Shown here: piece by piece, positions 12,548 through 23,789 of the stretch
Numbering within the stretch: the stretch's first letter is position 1
Layout of the letters: each line of letters starts with the position of its first letter
From: Armillaria gallica
Lineage: Eukaryota; Basidiomycota; Agaricomycetes; Agaricales; Physalacriaceae
Assembly: GCA_037576215.1 (NCBI GenBank)
Contig: JBANDB010000010.1
Span: forward strand, 2,852,001-2,916,000
Length of the DNA stretch: 64,000 nucleotides
Direction: 5' to 3'
Position numbers and translations under genes: made by a program
Notes under the pieces: model-generated
Database searches by the model: none
Seen by the model: the letters and a program-made list of their open reading frames with translations, nothing else
What the model was told of the DNA's origin: nothing

Positions 12548-13968
12548 GAGCCCTAAAATTCATGAAATTGTATAGAAACCGGATACTGGTGCTGACAAGC
12601 ACAGTACATTGCATTCAGAATGCTTCTCAGGACAGAGTTCTGAAGATATGGAATGTCAAGAATGGAAATTCCAGCTAAAAGTAGCCTACACTTGCCCTAC
12701 ACTTGCAAACTTAGAGCCTTGTCCACGACTTATTGACAAGCGCGAAAGCTCGCAAGAAGGGATGAACAGTTGAGGAGGAGGAGCGACATCTTCACTATTC
12801 AGCACGGGCACCATCTGATGATGATCAAGACATGATGCTCTGTGGACCCCAGGTAGGATATGGGCGAGATGACCACAAGGTGTGGTACTATTCGGGCTGA
12901 ACTATGACACTTGAAGTGCTGATGAGGATCAAATGATAGGTTTACATTTCAAGCTTCATGCAAATCAGTGTGATGCTAACACCCTGTTAAGCTACTGTCC
13001 GTAATGAACATGTCCAAGGTTGCGCTGTCCATTGAACTGTGGTCAATGCCTTGTCTACCGGCAGAGGTGAACAAACAGCAACAGGACAAACTTGGATGTG
13101 TCATGAGGTAAATTTATGCTTGATCTTCTCGTGAGAAAACCAACTATAATGGTGACTGAGCATTGTCTTGCATGTTTCCTTTCCATAGGTGGGATGCAGC
13201 TGTAAGTCAAAGAAACCAAATATTGAATGATAATACTCGTCAGATAGTATTCTCAGCTTCAAGAGGGTACATACCTTCTTCGTCTTATGATCACCTGACT
13301 CCAGTGCATAGCACTTAATCTAAACTTGAGTATTAAGTATCTGAGTGTAGAAGTAGTCTTGCTTACTGTACACAGGGGAAAGTGATTTAACTCTTATGAT
13401 TATAGCACGAAGCTGTAGCATCGTCAAAACAATGGACGGAAGAGAGAAATGGCGGATAGGTTTGTACTGTCTCGATTAACGGCAAACAGAGTCGTTCTGT
13501 GGGAGGCAGTTTCAAATTCATGCATTGACATCGGGTGATAAAAATGCTCTGATAAACTTTAGAGGATCAGTATCTGTTTTGGACGATAAAAACATGCACT
13601 CGTCCCGCATTTTCCACAGCGAGTACCAGGATCAAATGTCCCGAGTTGTGAAGAATAATAGTAATAAATTCTTGAGAAGCACAACAAAGATAGAACCATT
13701 TGTTCATGATGCTATTCTGGCCTTGAGTCGGCCGAGTCATGAAAATTGAAACCAAGAATTGAAAGCTCTGTGGCACGGCAGCGGCAGTTCCCGTGATCCG
13801 ACCTGACCCTGCTTCGTCATGTACCACGACCTTGACTTGAGTCAGACTTCCTCTGAGCTGCTATATCTCCCAGCAAGAACAATGTTCGATTCTCTTTAGA
13901 GCAATTGCCTGTCTAAAAACAATATGACACGAACAGATGCCAAGTCGTGATTTTGACTCTTGGTAACC
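12548..13968. other. No gene seen
   Basis: Only short frames (for example plus 13525-13749 and its antisense 13567-13827) without motifs. The right end is the left flank of the LINE insertion, including the left target duplication at 13969-13981. Confidence 0.5.
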
Positions 13969-13981
13969 ATCTTATCTGATC

Positions 13982-15989
13982 TTTTTTTTTTTTTTTTTTT
14001 TTGGTGGAGTACGGCAATAGCCTATTAACAAGGTTAAATTACTATTGGAGAATACTGGGAGGAGCAGGGGGTTTCACCCCACAATGGTTCAGAAAAGTTC
14101 CACCCCAAGGAAATGCTTTAGGCACGACCATTTTGGGACAGTGTGGGACTCGGCCTCAAGTTATCTGTTCCATCCGCGACGGTGAGGCCGTTTACCCACT
14201 AAAACCCTGGGCGTCTATATCCAGTTTTCTGGTAAGGATTCTCCCTCTGATGCTTCGACCATGCCGTCCCAGGTATCAAGGACGACGCTTTCTTTTAGAG
14301 CTCTCGGGCCGAATCGTGATTGATTAGTAAGGATCCGATCATGCTGTAGGCGCTCGTTCATTATCGCGTTCCATCTACTCTCCACACTGTTTGCGCTGAA
14401 GGCTCGTTCGGCGTCGTCTTCTCTCTCTATTCGTCTTTCGCATCTCATCTTCCATATCAGGAAGGCTGTCTCGGGGATCAGTATTTGGAGGGCTCTGTTT
14501 GCGCCTCGAGTTTCCGTGTTGTTTTTCACCATAGGCAAGCAGCTACTCAGTATTGTTCCCATGGATGGCTCGGGCCAGGACTGGTTTTTTCGCAGCCATA
14601 GCTCCCGTGTCAGGTTCCAAATTATTTGTCGTTCTAGGGCATTGCATTCTAGAAGGATGTGTTCCATCGTTTCCGGTACATTGCAGATGGGGCAGTTTCC
14701 TCTGTGCTCGTAGTTTGGTATGTGATCCCAGTATTGCCCTATTTTGTATGCATTGTGAACGGTCCTCCACAGGAATACCTGTACTGGTTTCCTTACCACT
14801 TTATTATTAAGCGATTTCCATATTTCGTTAGCTTGAGGGAGGCGGCCTGATCGTTCCGCGAATGCCCAGCGTGCGATGTCAAGATTTTGTAGAGTGGTCT
14901 GTCGTCTTGGGGCTGGGTGTGTATCTCTAATTAGCTGGTAGGCTGTTGATTGTGTCAAGGTTGAAAGCTTTGCCCCCGTTAGGTGTCCTTTAATTCCATC
15001 ATTTACTGAGTTATCAAGTTCGATCATGCAGTGGCTTAAGCCCTTTTCTGCAAGTTCTTGGGGTTCTGACTTCCTCCTGGGGGTCGGTTTCTCCACCTTA
15101 AAAGATGTTTTGCCGAGTCGCATGTAGAGTTGGGCTACTACTGACATTATCAAGGTCTTACTCTCGTAGCCAACCCAGTTCTTGTCCTCATGTTCATTCA
15201 GTCGGCTGGTAAGGTCTTTTGCTAGGTGCTTTGAGGGAATGATTATGCTCATTTCTGTCTTTAGGTCCGAAATTTGCATGGCATATAGTATGGCCAGTAG
15301 TGCCGCATCTCGCGCACTTCCTCCGACGCAGAAGTTGAAGTTTCTACGGTCGTTCGGGCCATAGTAGGCGCATCCTCCAGCTATCGGGTCTTGATCATCA
15401 TTATTTTCCCGCTGTATGCTTCCGATCCTTACAGTGGTATAGTTCAAATCATTTGTCCTCTGGTTTCCATCATTATTTTCATCTTCGTCTCTTACTGTTT
15501 CGATTGGGCGGTCAAAGATTCGGATACAATCTGCAATGCTGCTTGTTTCTGTATCCTTGTCGAAAGTATATTTGTTGTTGTCTTCGTCTCTGTCCTCAGG
15601 GCTTTCTTGTCCTGCTTGGGGGAGTTCTCGGACTTCATCATGTTGGTTTCCCCTCAACCGTGCCTCATCAGGAGTCCAGTCTTCTTGCAGTTCTGCCATC
15701 ATGTTTTTGATTAGCTCTGCACACTTATGTGGATTCTTGCATCCTTTTTGCCTATCATGTTTACATCCTTCGCAGGCGCAATTCCTTCGTTTTGAGTGTC
15801 GTCTCGCTCCTAGACGTCTCACTAGAATCATCACGTCTTCCACTGTATTTATTTCATGGCATGTTACTAGGCATCGTCTGTTTTTAGATGTGCGTTGTCC
15901 CATGTTTGGCTTCTTTTTGGGGTGGTCCCAGAATGGGAGTTTCAGACGTACCTCGTTGGTGGGGCGTCTGGCCTCGATTCTAATGTTAT
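13982..15989 (-). mobile_element. 5'-truncated non-LTR retrotransposon (LINE), young insertion
   Basis: The element reads on the minus strand and ends in a poly(A) tail seen as 21 T at 13982-14002. Direct repeats atcttatctgatctt lie at 15990-16004 and at the left edge (13969-13981, running into the T tract), a 13-15 bp target-site duplication without mismatch. About 2.0 kb is present, roughly the 3' third of a Tad1/CRE-like LINE; the reverse transcriptase core is missing, as expected from 5' truncation during target-primed reverse transcription. The 3' untranslated part is 14003-14214. An uninterrupted reading frame and a perfect duplication indicate recent insertion. Confidence 0.92.
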
Positions 15990-16023
15990 ATCTTATCTGA
16001 TCTTGAACTTGTCTTTTCATCAA
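14215..16023 (-). pseudogene. LINE ORF2 C-terminal part: degenerate RNase H plus zf-RVT
   Basis: An open frame of 602 codons, of which the first ~11 come from the target duplication and host flank, so its ATG at 16023 is not the native start. From N to C: a Cys-rich block (CACEGCKHDRQKGCKNP) near residues 85-105, an acidic linker, an RNase H-like region (starting GGCAYYGPND) in which the usual acidic catalytic residues are not conserved, and a reverse-transcriptase zinc-binding domain (FLWRTVHNAYKIGQYW then CPICNVPETMEHILLEC) near residues 430-470. This order is that of fungal Tad-like LINE polyproteins downstream of the polymerase. Because the polymerase and endonuclease are absent, this copy cannot move on its own. 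Confidence 0.85.
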
Positions 16024-16500
16024 TATTCGGCAGGGCAGTGATCAATTCCCGTGTCGCCAACTTAAGTATCTGAAACAGGACCGGTTCGCCTGTCACCTCA
16101 GCCCTTTCGAAGCAACGCTTATGTACTACATGTCGGAAACACTCACGCTGGCTACGCGAAACTTCGGACACGTTACTAGGCCAAGACAAGCTGTCACGGC
16201 AGTGCAGATATTCATTGTAATGATGGTTGCGTCCCTTTCGTACGCTCTCTTGATAGCTGATATCAATCTGTATCTGATCCCGCCTCGAAGCCCGAATCGA
16301 AGAAATATGATTGTCGCACGTCGCGACCGATATCCGGTCGTTGTATGTGATACCGCCTCGCTCTCTTCGACAATTCTTCACCCGCGATGCTGGCCATTCC
16401 ATTATCCTTGTGAGCTTCGATGTCGTTCTTTCTCCCAATAATCTCTGAAACAGATACCTGAAGCATTCTTTTTGCGTCATATGCCGCATCATGGCAGTTC
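16005..16500. other. Unassigned; opposing open frames
   Basis: A 168-codon minus frame (15986-16492) and a 106-codon plus frame (16121-16441, with one hydrophobic segment) overlap completely. Neither has a known motif. Joining this flank to the sequence left of the LINE restores the pre-insertion locus but reveals no gene. Confidence 0.3.
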
Positions 16501-16518
16501 CAGCTCAACAGCACAGCC

Positions 16519-17834
16519 GTGGTCAACGCCTCTGCCAGCGTTACATGGTCGAGAGAGGCAGACGATAGCATCACAGTCGGTTTTGGTTTCCGTCTGAGAC
16601 AGCCTGAAGTGCTTCCTTCGAGCGAGACTATCCCGTATTGGTGTCAATTCGGGGGTGTTAAGGAGACTGGGGGCACTTTTTTTGTACAGTTTTCTACCGC
16701 AGGGTGCGTGTTCTGTTATGATTTTTAACTGATATCTAATAAAGTTATAGATCGTATATTGCTGAAGCGATGCAACTCACGGCACTCCAAGCGTTCGTTT
16801 TGAAACTTAGTTGTCTTTCCTTCCTTGACTCCGTTCACAGGACGAACTCGTCGAGCGATATTCTCGGTTCTAGCCGTGTAATTAGCGTTCAAGCGGCTGG
16901 CTCACAAGCACCATCTGCTCAGTGAGTGCTCAATGCGGACTCCGTGACTCTTCGTAGAACGAGACAACCTTCCAGAGACGTCGTCACTCTCAATTTCGTC
17001 GCTGCTAAAGCCGTGCAAGTGTGAAGATCCTTCGCCTACCCGTCGCGGACTCGAGAGCTCATACATTCTTTCCCGCAGATCAAACCCTCAAACGTTTGTC
17101 GCAATAAATGTTGGGTTTCATCAGCGTCCTAATAACCCTCAGGACATCGACGACGACATCTGCTCCACCTACCACATCTAGTCCTCATAGTACCACACGA
17201 AGCATGTGAGTTTTCTCCTTTCCCGAAAAATAGAACATGAACCTTATCATTTTCAGCGTACCAATACCAACCGACACTTTGATACCGTCGCAAGTATTTT
17301 TCATTCTATGAGAGAAGCGAGTATCTGATCTTGAAAAGATCCTCACCATCGGCAAGCGCGTCTAATAATACTGCCATCATTGCCGGAAGCGTATGCGGTG
17401 CTCTCGGGATAGTCGCGATCATCACGGGCGTCGGCATTTGGTTATATCGAAGAAGGAAACACAGAGACGACACCTCACATCAAGCATCCGGACAGTACTA
17501 CACTGCCGCTCCGCATCCATATACGATCACAACAACATCGACGCCGGCCCTAACAACACGATCCACACCAACTGGATCAGATCTCCCTCGTAAAGCACTG
17601 ACAATACGCCAGGCGCTATTACGGGACCGTGCGGAGGGCCTGCGTGCACAGGTAGCCACCTTGCGGACTGAGGGACAGCTAATAGAGGAGAATGAGCGGC
17701 AGAGACGACTAATTTCGAGTTTGGAGAGACAGATGAGGCATTTGAGGGAGCAGCAGGGTTCGGCATGGGCTCTAGGGTATACGGACGAGCCTCCGCCGTT
17801 GTACGTGTCGGGTTCAAGTAGTGGGTTGTATTGA
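16519..17834 (+). CDS. Single-pass membrane protein, Ser/Thr-rich stalk, cytoplasmic coiled coil
   Basis: The best exon is the last, around 17340-17834: a stalk end (SSPSASASNNTA), one transmembrane helix (AGSVCGALGIVAIITGVGIW), an RRRK stop-transfer, a Pro/Thr-rich linker, then a coiled coil (LRAQVATLRTEGQLIEEN) and a YTDEPPPLYV tail. This is a common Agaricomycete cell-surface architecture. Upstream, a GT-AG pair (about 17212-17263) joins a Ser/Thr-rich block, and an exon at about 16519-16700 (VTWSREADD ... FFVQFSTAG) resembles the beta-sandwich ectodomain of these proteins, joined by an intron ending ttatag near 16750 to SYIAEAMQL. The stretch 16800-17100 cannot be joined without ambiguity, so the exact exon list and signal peptide are unresolved. 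Possible role: wall sensing or adhesion, inference only. Confidence 0.6.
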
Positions 17835-18059
17835 GCTGTTCTGGGAATTGAATTGCTGTATTATAGTAGATGGGATAGGAAGTCACCTGCACCCGAGTGT
17901 AAATAATTTGTAACTATATTCACGTTTTAGTTAAAGGGAAAGTGTTTTGAAAAGCAAAATAAGAAACACGCAAGGCGGTACATCTTATTCTTATGCAGTC
18001 GTATTACTGCAAGATCCATTCGTTGAGAGTCCCTTGTCTGCTTCGCTCGGTAGACGGTT

Positions 18060-18620
18060 GTTGGGAACGATTACAAAGCTCAAGGGTTAGTAATACATAT
18101 CATAATTTGACACGTAGATCAAATTTGAAACTCGAAGCGTCTCTCCGTCGAGTCCGCTCGCAATCCACCAGACAGCTACGACGCGGCATGCCCTCATGCG
18201 AGCATTTGCTTCGAAGCCCGATTATTAGTTGCAACCTCTGGCTTTCTTGTGTTTTCCGGCGGTTTCATTGTTCAAAGCTCACTCGTCATTTTTCTTTGCT
18301 CGAATCTCTTTTTGACAGGACGAATTCATCAGACGATATTCTCGAATCTCGATGACTCCGAATCACCTTCAATGAGTGCCAAAATCATTATCAGCGATTA
18401 CGCCTAGATCCAGATTCCTGTCCATAGACACCCTCAATTTCATCGCTGAAAAACCTGCGCAAGAGTGAAGATCATTCCGCACCGAACGCAGACTACGAAG
18501 CTTATGCACATAGGGACTAGTCTGAGCATTCGTACCCGTTCGAAGACTCGAGTAGTAGGCTCGCGAACTATTCTGGAATTGAATTTCTGTATTACAGTAA
18601 ACGTGATGGGACATGTCGTG
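18060..18620 (+). pseudogene. Decayed tandem copy of the upstream membrane-protein gene
   Basis: Blocks of this stretch match the preceding gene in the same order and orientation: gacaggacgaattcatcaga (18314 onward) matches the conserved acceptor and exon near 16838; ccctcaatttcatcgctga (about 18430) matches the block near 16989; ctggaattgaatttctgtat (about 18573) matches the 3' flank near 17845. The transmembrane and coiled-coil exon is missing between the last two blocks, and no long frame remains. It is therefore a partial tandem duplicate with an internal deletion. Confidence 0.7.
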
Positions 18621-18996
18621 GTTCGTCTATCGATAGTATGTCTCAGTTATATATGTCTTTCATGGGCCTCAAATTACAACAAAACATCAAACGAGACCAC
18701 AAAAGCTACGTAGAATTTTACCTTAGTGCTACACAGTCCATAGAGCTGATCAGTAGAATAGCAGTAGAATAGCATTACAACGAGCAGCGGTATAAATGTA
18801 CATAGCTGTAGAGTACTATACCCCCGCGTCTTCAACGCCCATTACAAGGCGTGTTGTGGGTCACTAATCCAGATCATCATCATGCGCCTCAAACCTCTCA
18901 AGTAGAACAAGGCTGCGAATTGAGGGTCGATAAGAATCGATAGAACGAATGCTAATAATACATGCCAAGTCTTAAACCAAACTATATCTAAACTAC
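18621..18996. other. No gene seen
   Basis: Intergenic stretch between the decayed membrane-protein copy and the 3' end of the oxygenase pseudogene. It contains a short direct repeat cagtagaatag near 18750-18772 and nothing else recognised. Confidence 0.5.
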
Positions 18997-20384
18997 TTAC
19001 GCGGACAAACTCTTCACCCGAAGGAACATTCCTCCTCCAAAGTACTTGCAAGTAGCCTCCTGCGAATGATTGCCTACGCGCTCGATGTACTCTTTGTTGC
19101 TAATCTCCACAATATCTGAAATGTCGTTCAAATGGAATTCGGTGGAGTTACTACCAGCCTCCTGCCCGTCATCCGATGCTTTATAGACCATCATTTCTTC
19201 CCCCAGCCATTGACCGTACTCAGAACCTTTCTCTCCCAGGATCACAGGAACTAGGGAGACAGTAAAATCCTGACTGAGCTTCTCGTAGATGATAGCGTCC
19301 ACGCCTTTTAGCTATTCCTCGCGAATGCTCGCCTGCCGGTAGAGATGGCGTAGCGGGATGCCTACTTCCTCCGTACCGCCAGCAATGATCTTTTGGATTT
19401 CGTCGACAAGGGCTGAGAGGGAGGCCTCGTTTGAGAAACCAGACGGAGCTTGAAGTTGGTTATCATAAGGTTTTTTGCGGAAGTCCAAGCGCGATTTACC
19501 GCTAACGTTGTCGAGATTCGAATCGTAATCGTCAAAGTCATCGCCTGGATCGTCTTTTTCAAGGGAGACGAAGACGTCGTATTGGAGTATCAATCGCACT
19601 CCTTCTGTTACGGGCTCGACTTTATGCTCGACGTCCGTATAGAAAGCTGCCGCTGTGAGACTGGGCAGGCTATCAGGTTCACATTCAGATCCTGATTCAG
19701 ATGAGCTGTCGGACTCGAAATTCTTTCGATCAGAACTTTGGGGTGCATATTAACGGTCATCTCTTGCCCGTTGTGGCGGAGGAGAAGCGAGCCACCTTCC
19801 CAAGAGGTGTTCAGTGCGATGAGGACAGTTGCATGATGGTTCTCCCCGTGCGTCGAGTCGCGGTGCCAGTCAAAGTGCCCACCCTTGTCGTACAATGCGA
19901 GCTTGTACAACTTGACTTCTACACGCCTTCCAATGAACAGAGTTGTTTCTACGACGTTCTTTAGGTCTGAAGCGAGGGAGTGGAAGGTATTTTCGTAGTA
20001 GGTCGAATTCGAATCATCGGGACGAGAATTTCATTGCAGATCTTCCCCGCGAACCTCGCGGCCATCACGATACTTCAGATCTGTGACTGTCTGATCGCCT
20101 TTTCCGAAGGAGGAGGGCTGACTTTGGGAGTGGATGGCATCGATGTTTGGCGAACTAAGGGTGCCAAAGGAGGTTTCGTTGGGACCCATGAACCCGTATT
20201 TGCTCAAGGAGGATTTGAGATTGAAGGAAACGATTGGATTTGAGACTACATTGTTCAAAGCTCTGGCAACAGGAGTATTGCGCTTTAAATCCAGACCTCT
20301 GCGTTGTCTAGTTAGCCTTTTGAGGTGCTTCTGGATATGAAGGTAGGTTATGATAGGATGCTCTGCTTCTTGAGAAGTCGACAT
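18997..20384 (-). pseudogene. 2OG-Fe(II) oxygenase, paralogue A (disabled)
   Basis: Aligned by eye with the two intact paralogues in this window it keeps the whole length: start MSTSQEAEHP at 20384, GKGDQTVTD, the iron-binding HxD within GGHFDWHRDSTHG, the distal His and Arg in DVEHKVEPVTEGVR, and the C-terminal CKYFGGGMF. Three lesions disable it: an in-frame TGA ending the 117-codon first block (20031-20033), a frameshift at about 19735 after the HPKV block, and a TAG where the paralogues have Tyr (19309-19311, in RQASIRxE-YLKG). The family hydroxylates a protein or small-molecule substrate using 2-oxoglutarate and O2. An acidic Ser/Asp-rich insertion just after the frameshift differs from the paralogues. 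Confidence 0.85.
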
Positions 20385-20399
20385 TCTATTGTGAAATAT

Positions 20400-21730
20400 A
20401 GATATGATGAATGCAAGAAGTAAGACCTGGACTCGAAAGGGGCATGTTCCACATTTTCCCGCTCATGTGGCTGTATTGGGCGTAAACCTCATCAGTTTCC
20501 GACTGCAGTTCGATGGCAAATTTCGCTAATACAGTCATAATTGGCGCCATGCCTTAATTCAACGCTCTTGTGACAAACGAAGATTCGGCGACCACAGCGG
20601 TACCTAACCAGCATTCTCAGTCCGGATGCTAGTACAAATTCAAGTTCACTCACATGGTTATTGATTTCAGAGCTTCTATTAGTGACATAAGCTGATACAT
20701 TTCATCTTCAGCTCTACGTTGTGTTTGCCAAAATTGTAAGCGAGTTATCGACTTTTCCTGCATGCTTCCTTTGGATTCATCCTCATTGGCTCTCGTTGGA
20801 GTCACTCCGTCACTATATAACCTGCTTAGGCCTGGGAGATGTAAGTTTCACAAATTTGCAAGGAGAAGACCAGCAGTTCGACGTCACCACAAAAACTGTA
20901 AAAAGATTGCTAGGATAAGTAATTCATCAGAGTATTTGCAATGAGATGTTATAATCACCGTGCTTTGCAAAGTGTTTGTAAAGCAAGTTACAATTAGGTC
21001 ATCTTGCAATCCATAATAAGTAGCACAAGGACTTACAATGAAAGCCAATCTTGGGACATGATAGGTGACATTCCTAAGGCGATCAAAATGCCATTGCGAG
21101 GTGTTTGCAAGAACGAATAGCAAATAAATGCTAGCCTAGCTTGCTATAAATATTGCACAAGAACAAAAATAGAAAAGGTCTCTTGGTGTATTGGTTATAT
21201 CATGTGGTTACTTACTTGCTCAGGTGGAGTTGAGAGTTTAATCCTTGGTACTGGTATTTTATTCTAGCCTGGATCTGGTATGAAATTCTGCCGCCTGGAA
21301 GATGACGCCGTCACCCTGGTGGTGTGTCGTGCTCTGGGTATTATTTATTATCAGGTAATATTTTGGTAATCCATTGCAATACAGCCAAGAACATGTAGTG
21401 GCTATTATTTTTGGCTCCAATTGCAAGGGATTGCGAGGGATAGTAGGGATCTTAACCCTCTTTCAAGGACATTGTTTTCCATAACAATGCAAAGGGACCT
21501 ATATCGGATAGCCTAATAAGTAGCGCAATCAATTGAATGCATTGTGATGTATTGCTTCCAACATAAGGGTCTTCTATTTGTTTGGTATAGTTACTTAGCC
21601 TGATGATAGTATGTCTTTTTTTGTGGTGGTTGGTGGTTGAGTGGCCGGTTCGCAGAAAAGAGGATACTCAATCTCCGCAAGCCGTTCGGGCCTTCCGGCA
21701 CCCACAGCATTAACGGTTCTGTGCCTTTGA
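20400..21730. other. AT-rich stretch with repeated TTGCAA motifs
   Basis: No gene recognised. TTGCAA or near matches recur many times between 20860 and 21430 (for example ttgcaagga, ttgcaatga, ttgcaatcc, ttgcaagaa). This clustering resembles subterminal repeats of a DNA transposon, but I found no convincing terminal inverted repeats around it. Confidence 0.35.
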
Positions 21731-21731
21731 A

Positions 21732-22513
21732 TCAAAGTGGGCGTCGGCAACTCCCGCCTAAATTGGGCTTCCGAGCGATCCCGATCAGGGTCCGAAATAT
21801 ACCAGTTTCATGGATGCACCTACTGCAGCTCGAGGGAGGAAGATTCACAACTACTTTTGCAGGAGTCTTTTACTCAGAAGATGATTTTATATGTGTTCTT
21901 CAGAGCACTTTATTTTTTAGGCCTTGTATAACCATAGTTTCAGTGCATTTATGGCATTAAAAGTGCTTTTAAAAAAAATGTGCCCCGAAGAATACATGTA
22001 TTTAATTTCAAAATAATATCCTGTAATTTTTTCGAAGTGATACAAGCAATGTGGAAGCTTGTACGAGGTGCATTTGGATGAGCAGTCCAAAGGCACTGCA
22101 AATAGAACCAAACAACCATGTCACTGCTTTTCATGCCTTTGCACACCTTTCAAGCATATGGAACACTTCATGGGGCATTGTTCTAACTCTCTAATATTCT
22201 GGTACCACAAAACAGCGATCTGTGCAGCAAAAATATCAATTCGCAAAGATCAAGGCTGCCCATCACACTTCTGATGAAATAGCAACAGGTCATAGATGTT
22301 AATGTTGATGGGCAGTATGACAGTGAAGAGGAGTTCTATTCCAGGTAAAATGGTGCAGCTATATTACTTAAACTTGTATGGAGCTTTACAAGGTGATAGG
22401 AGAGTCTATTGATAAGAGTTGAAGCAATTGACCTTAATTTGCTGTCGAAATAGCCGAAAATGGGCATAGTCAGCTCACAGTCCGGAACCGAGAGTTGCCG
22501 ACGCCCACTTTGA
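21732..22513. repeat. 22-bp inverted repeat pair enclosing ~740 bp
   Basis: The 22-mer starting tcaaagtgggcgtcggcaac lies at 21732-21753 and its exact reverse complement at 22492-22513, pointing inward like terminal inverted repeats. The enclosed DNA is AT-rich, without a long frame. No matching target duplication is visible directly outside the repeats, so transposon identity is unproven. Confidence 0.5.
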
Positions 22514-22706
22514 AGTCAGAGATTACAATATATCATTATGCCGGCTTATGCCGATTTTACAATGTCACAGAGGCCATCACTTTGCCATCACTGACGCACA
22601 AAACATATGCCTATAGCGGGGCCCCAGGACATCGTAGAGTAAGTATGCCTACAACCAGTGCTCTAGTATCATCAATATCCAGTCCCATTCGTCCTCATGT
22701 ATAGTA

Positions 22707-23055
22707 CTGTACAATTTCGACCTTAACTTCACATAATGTGTCACAGCGGCCTGTGAAATGAAGATATGCATACCTGATAACATGTCACAGCACTCAGTGA
22801 AGAGATGAAAAAAGTTTCAAAATAGTGTTCTTTTGAGTAAAAAATAACAAAATACAGATGTCTGGGTGTCTATGTGCGTTTCCAGATGTTTCTATTATAC
22901 TGGCAATTCAATTTGATGATGCGGCACTAGGACCCTGTCTATGAAGATGTAATGAAGATGGCCGTAATGTGTCACAGCCATCTGCGAAGATCTTCCCCGC
23001 TGAAGATGTGGCATAACATGTCACAGGCCGTGAAGATAAGGTCGAAATTGTACAG
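22707..23055. mobile_element. MITE with TA flanks (Tc1/mariner-like) and internal repeats
   Basis: A 349-bp element has inverted termini ctgtacaatttcgacctta (left) and its inverse (right), with matching cttcac just inside. It is flanked by TA at 22705-22706 and 23056-23057, the target preference of Tc1/mariner transposons. Inside, a motif like aaYRTGtcacag followed by a gtgaaga-like tail occurs four times, twice near each end. No coding capacity. Confidence 0.72.
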
Positions 23056-23646
23056 TATTGCAATGTGCTCCTCCAAGCAAACTCAAAGTCACTCAGTTCT
23101 TTAGAACCAGTCCTTAATGGGGTTGTTGAAGTTGTTGAAACAACTCTCCATATTCCCCGAGGAGCCACCTTTTGCGGAGCCAGTTTTTAGGTTCTGTTCC
23201 ATCCTAATTCATCCAGTGACTCCTAGTCAATACAGCGTTATCCCTTGCCAAATTTGCAAGTCGTGCGCAGGGTGCGATTTTTTGAGGCTACAGGCTTTAT
23301 TTGTGTTCATTATAGCTAGGCCACGCTGCAGCTGGAAATATGTCACTCTGCCACTACACTGTTCCAAGTCGTCTGTTCCTCATTTTCACTGAATCATAAC
23401 CACTGTAAGAAAACCATGGGTCCCCGGCATATTTTGTCACCGTCGAAATACTGAGCATGGATTCTATGTAGGATATCTCTTATCAAGCCTGTCATGAACC
23501 CAAAATCCTCTAAGCGCTTCAGAACTCGTACGCATTTCTCCAATTTCATTCTGATTAAATTCTGATATTTCTCAGTTGTTTCTCAGGGGAGCTTCTGGAG
23601 GTCAAACATTGGGATGAGTGTAGTATTGAAATTGGTAAGGTTGTCA

Positions 23647-23784
23647 GATGCTAAGAATTTGGATTTGAGTAATCTGTACCAGTTCCTGGCAGCGCGTCTG
23701 ATCTGGGATCCCAGGATGCGTCCAACCACTGCTCACTTATTGACGCATCCCTGGCTCAACGAGGTCTATATTCTCAAACGATAA
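23647..23784 (+). pseudogene. Protein kinase C-lobe relic
   Basis: A 45-codon frame ending in TAA contains FLAARLIWDPRMRPTTAHLL then THPWLNE, the classical end of a Ser/Thr kinase domain (subdomain XI Arg in the DPxxRPT motif, followed by a HPWL helix). No upstream kinase motifs (HRD, DFG, VAIK) can be found in the neighbouring 600 bp, and a one-base shift would be needed to extend the frame leftward. It is a fragment, perhaps from an SRPK- or CMGC-type kinase. Confidence 0.6.
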
Positions 23785-23789
23785 ATGTG

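Noticed and set aside
14516..16000. Plus-strand frames opposite the LINE ORF
   Set aside because: Antisense shadows of the retrotransposon protein.
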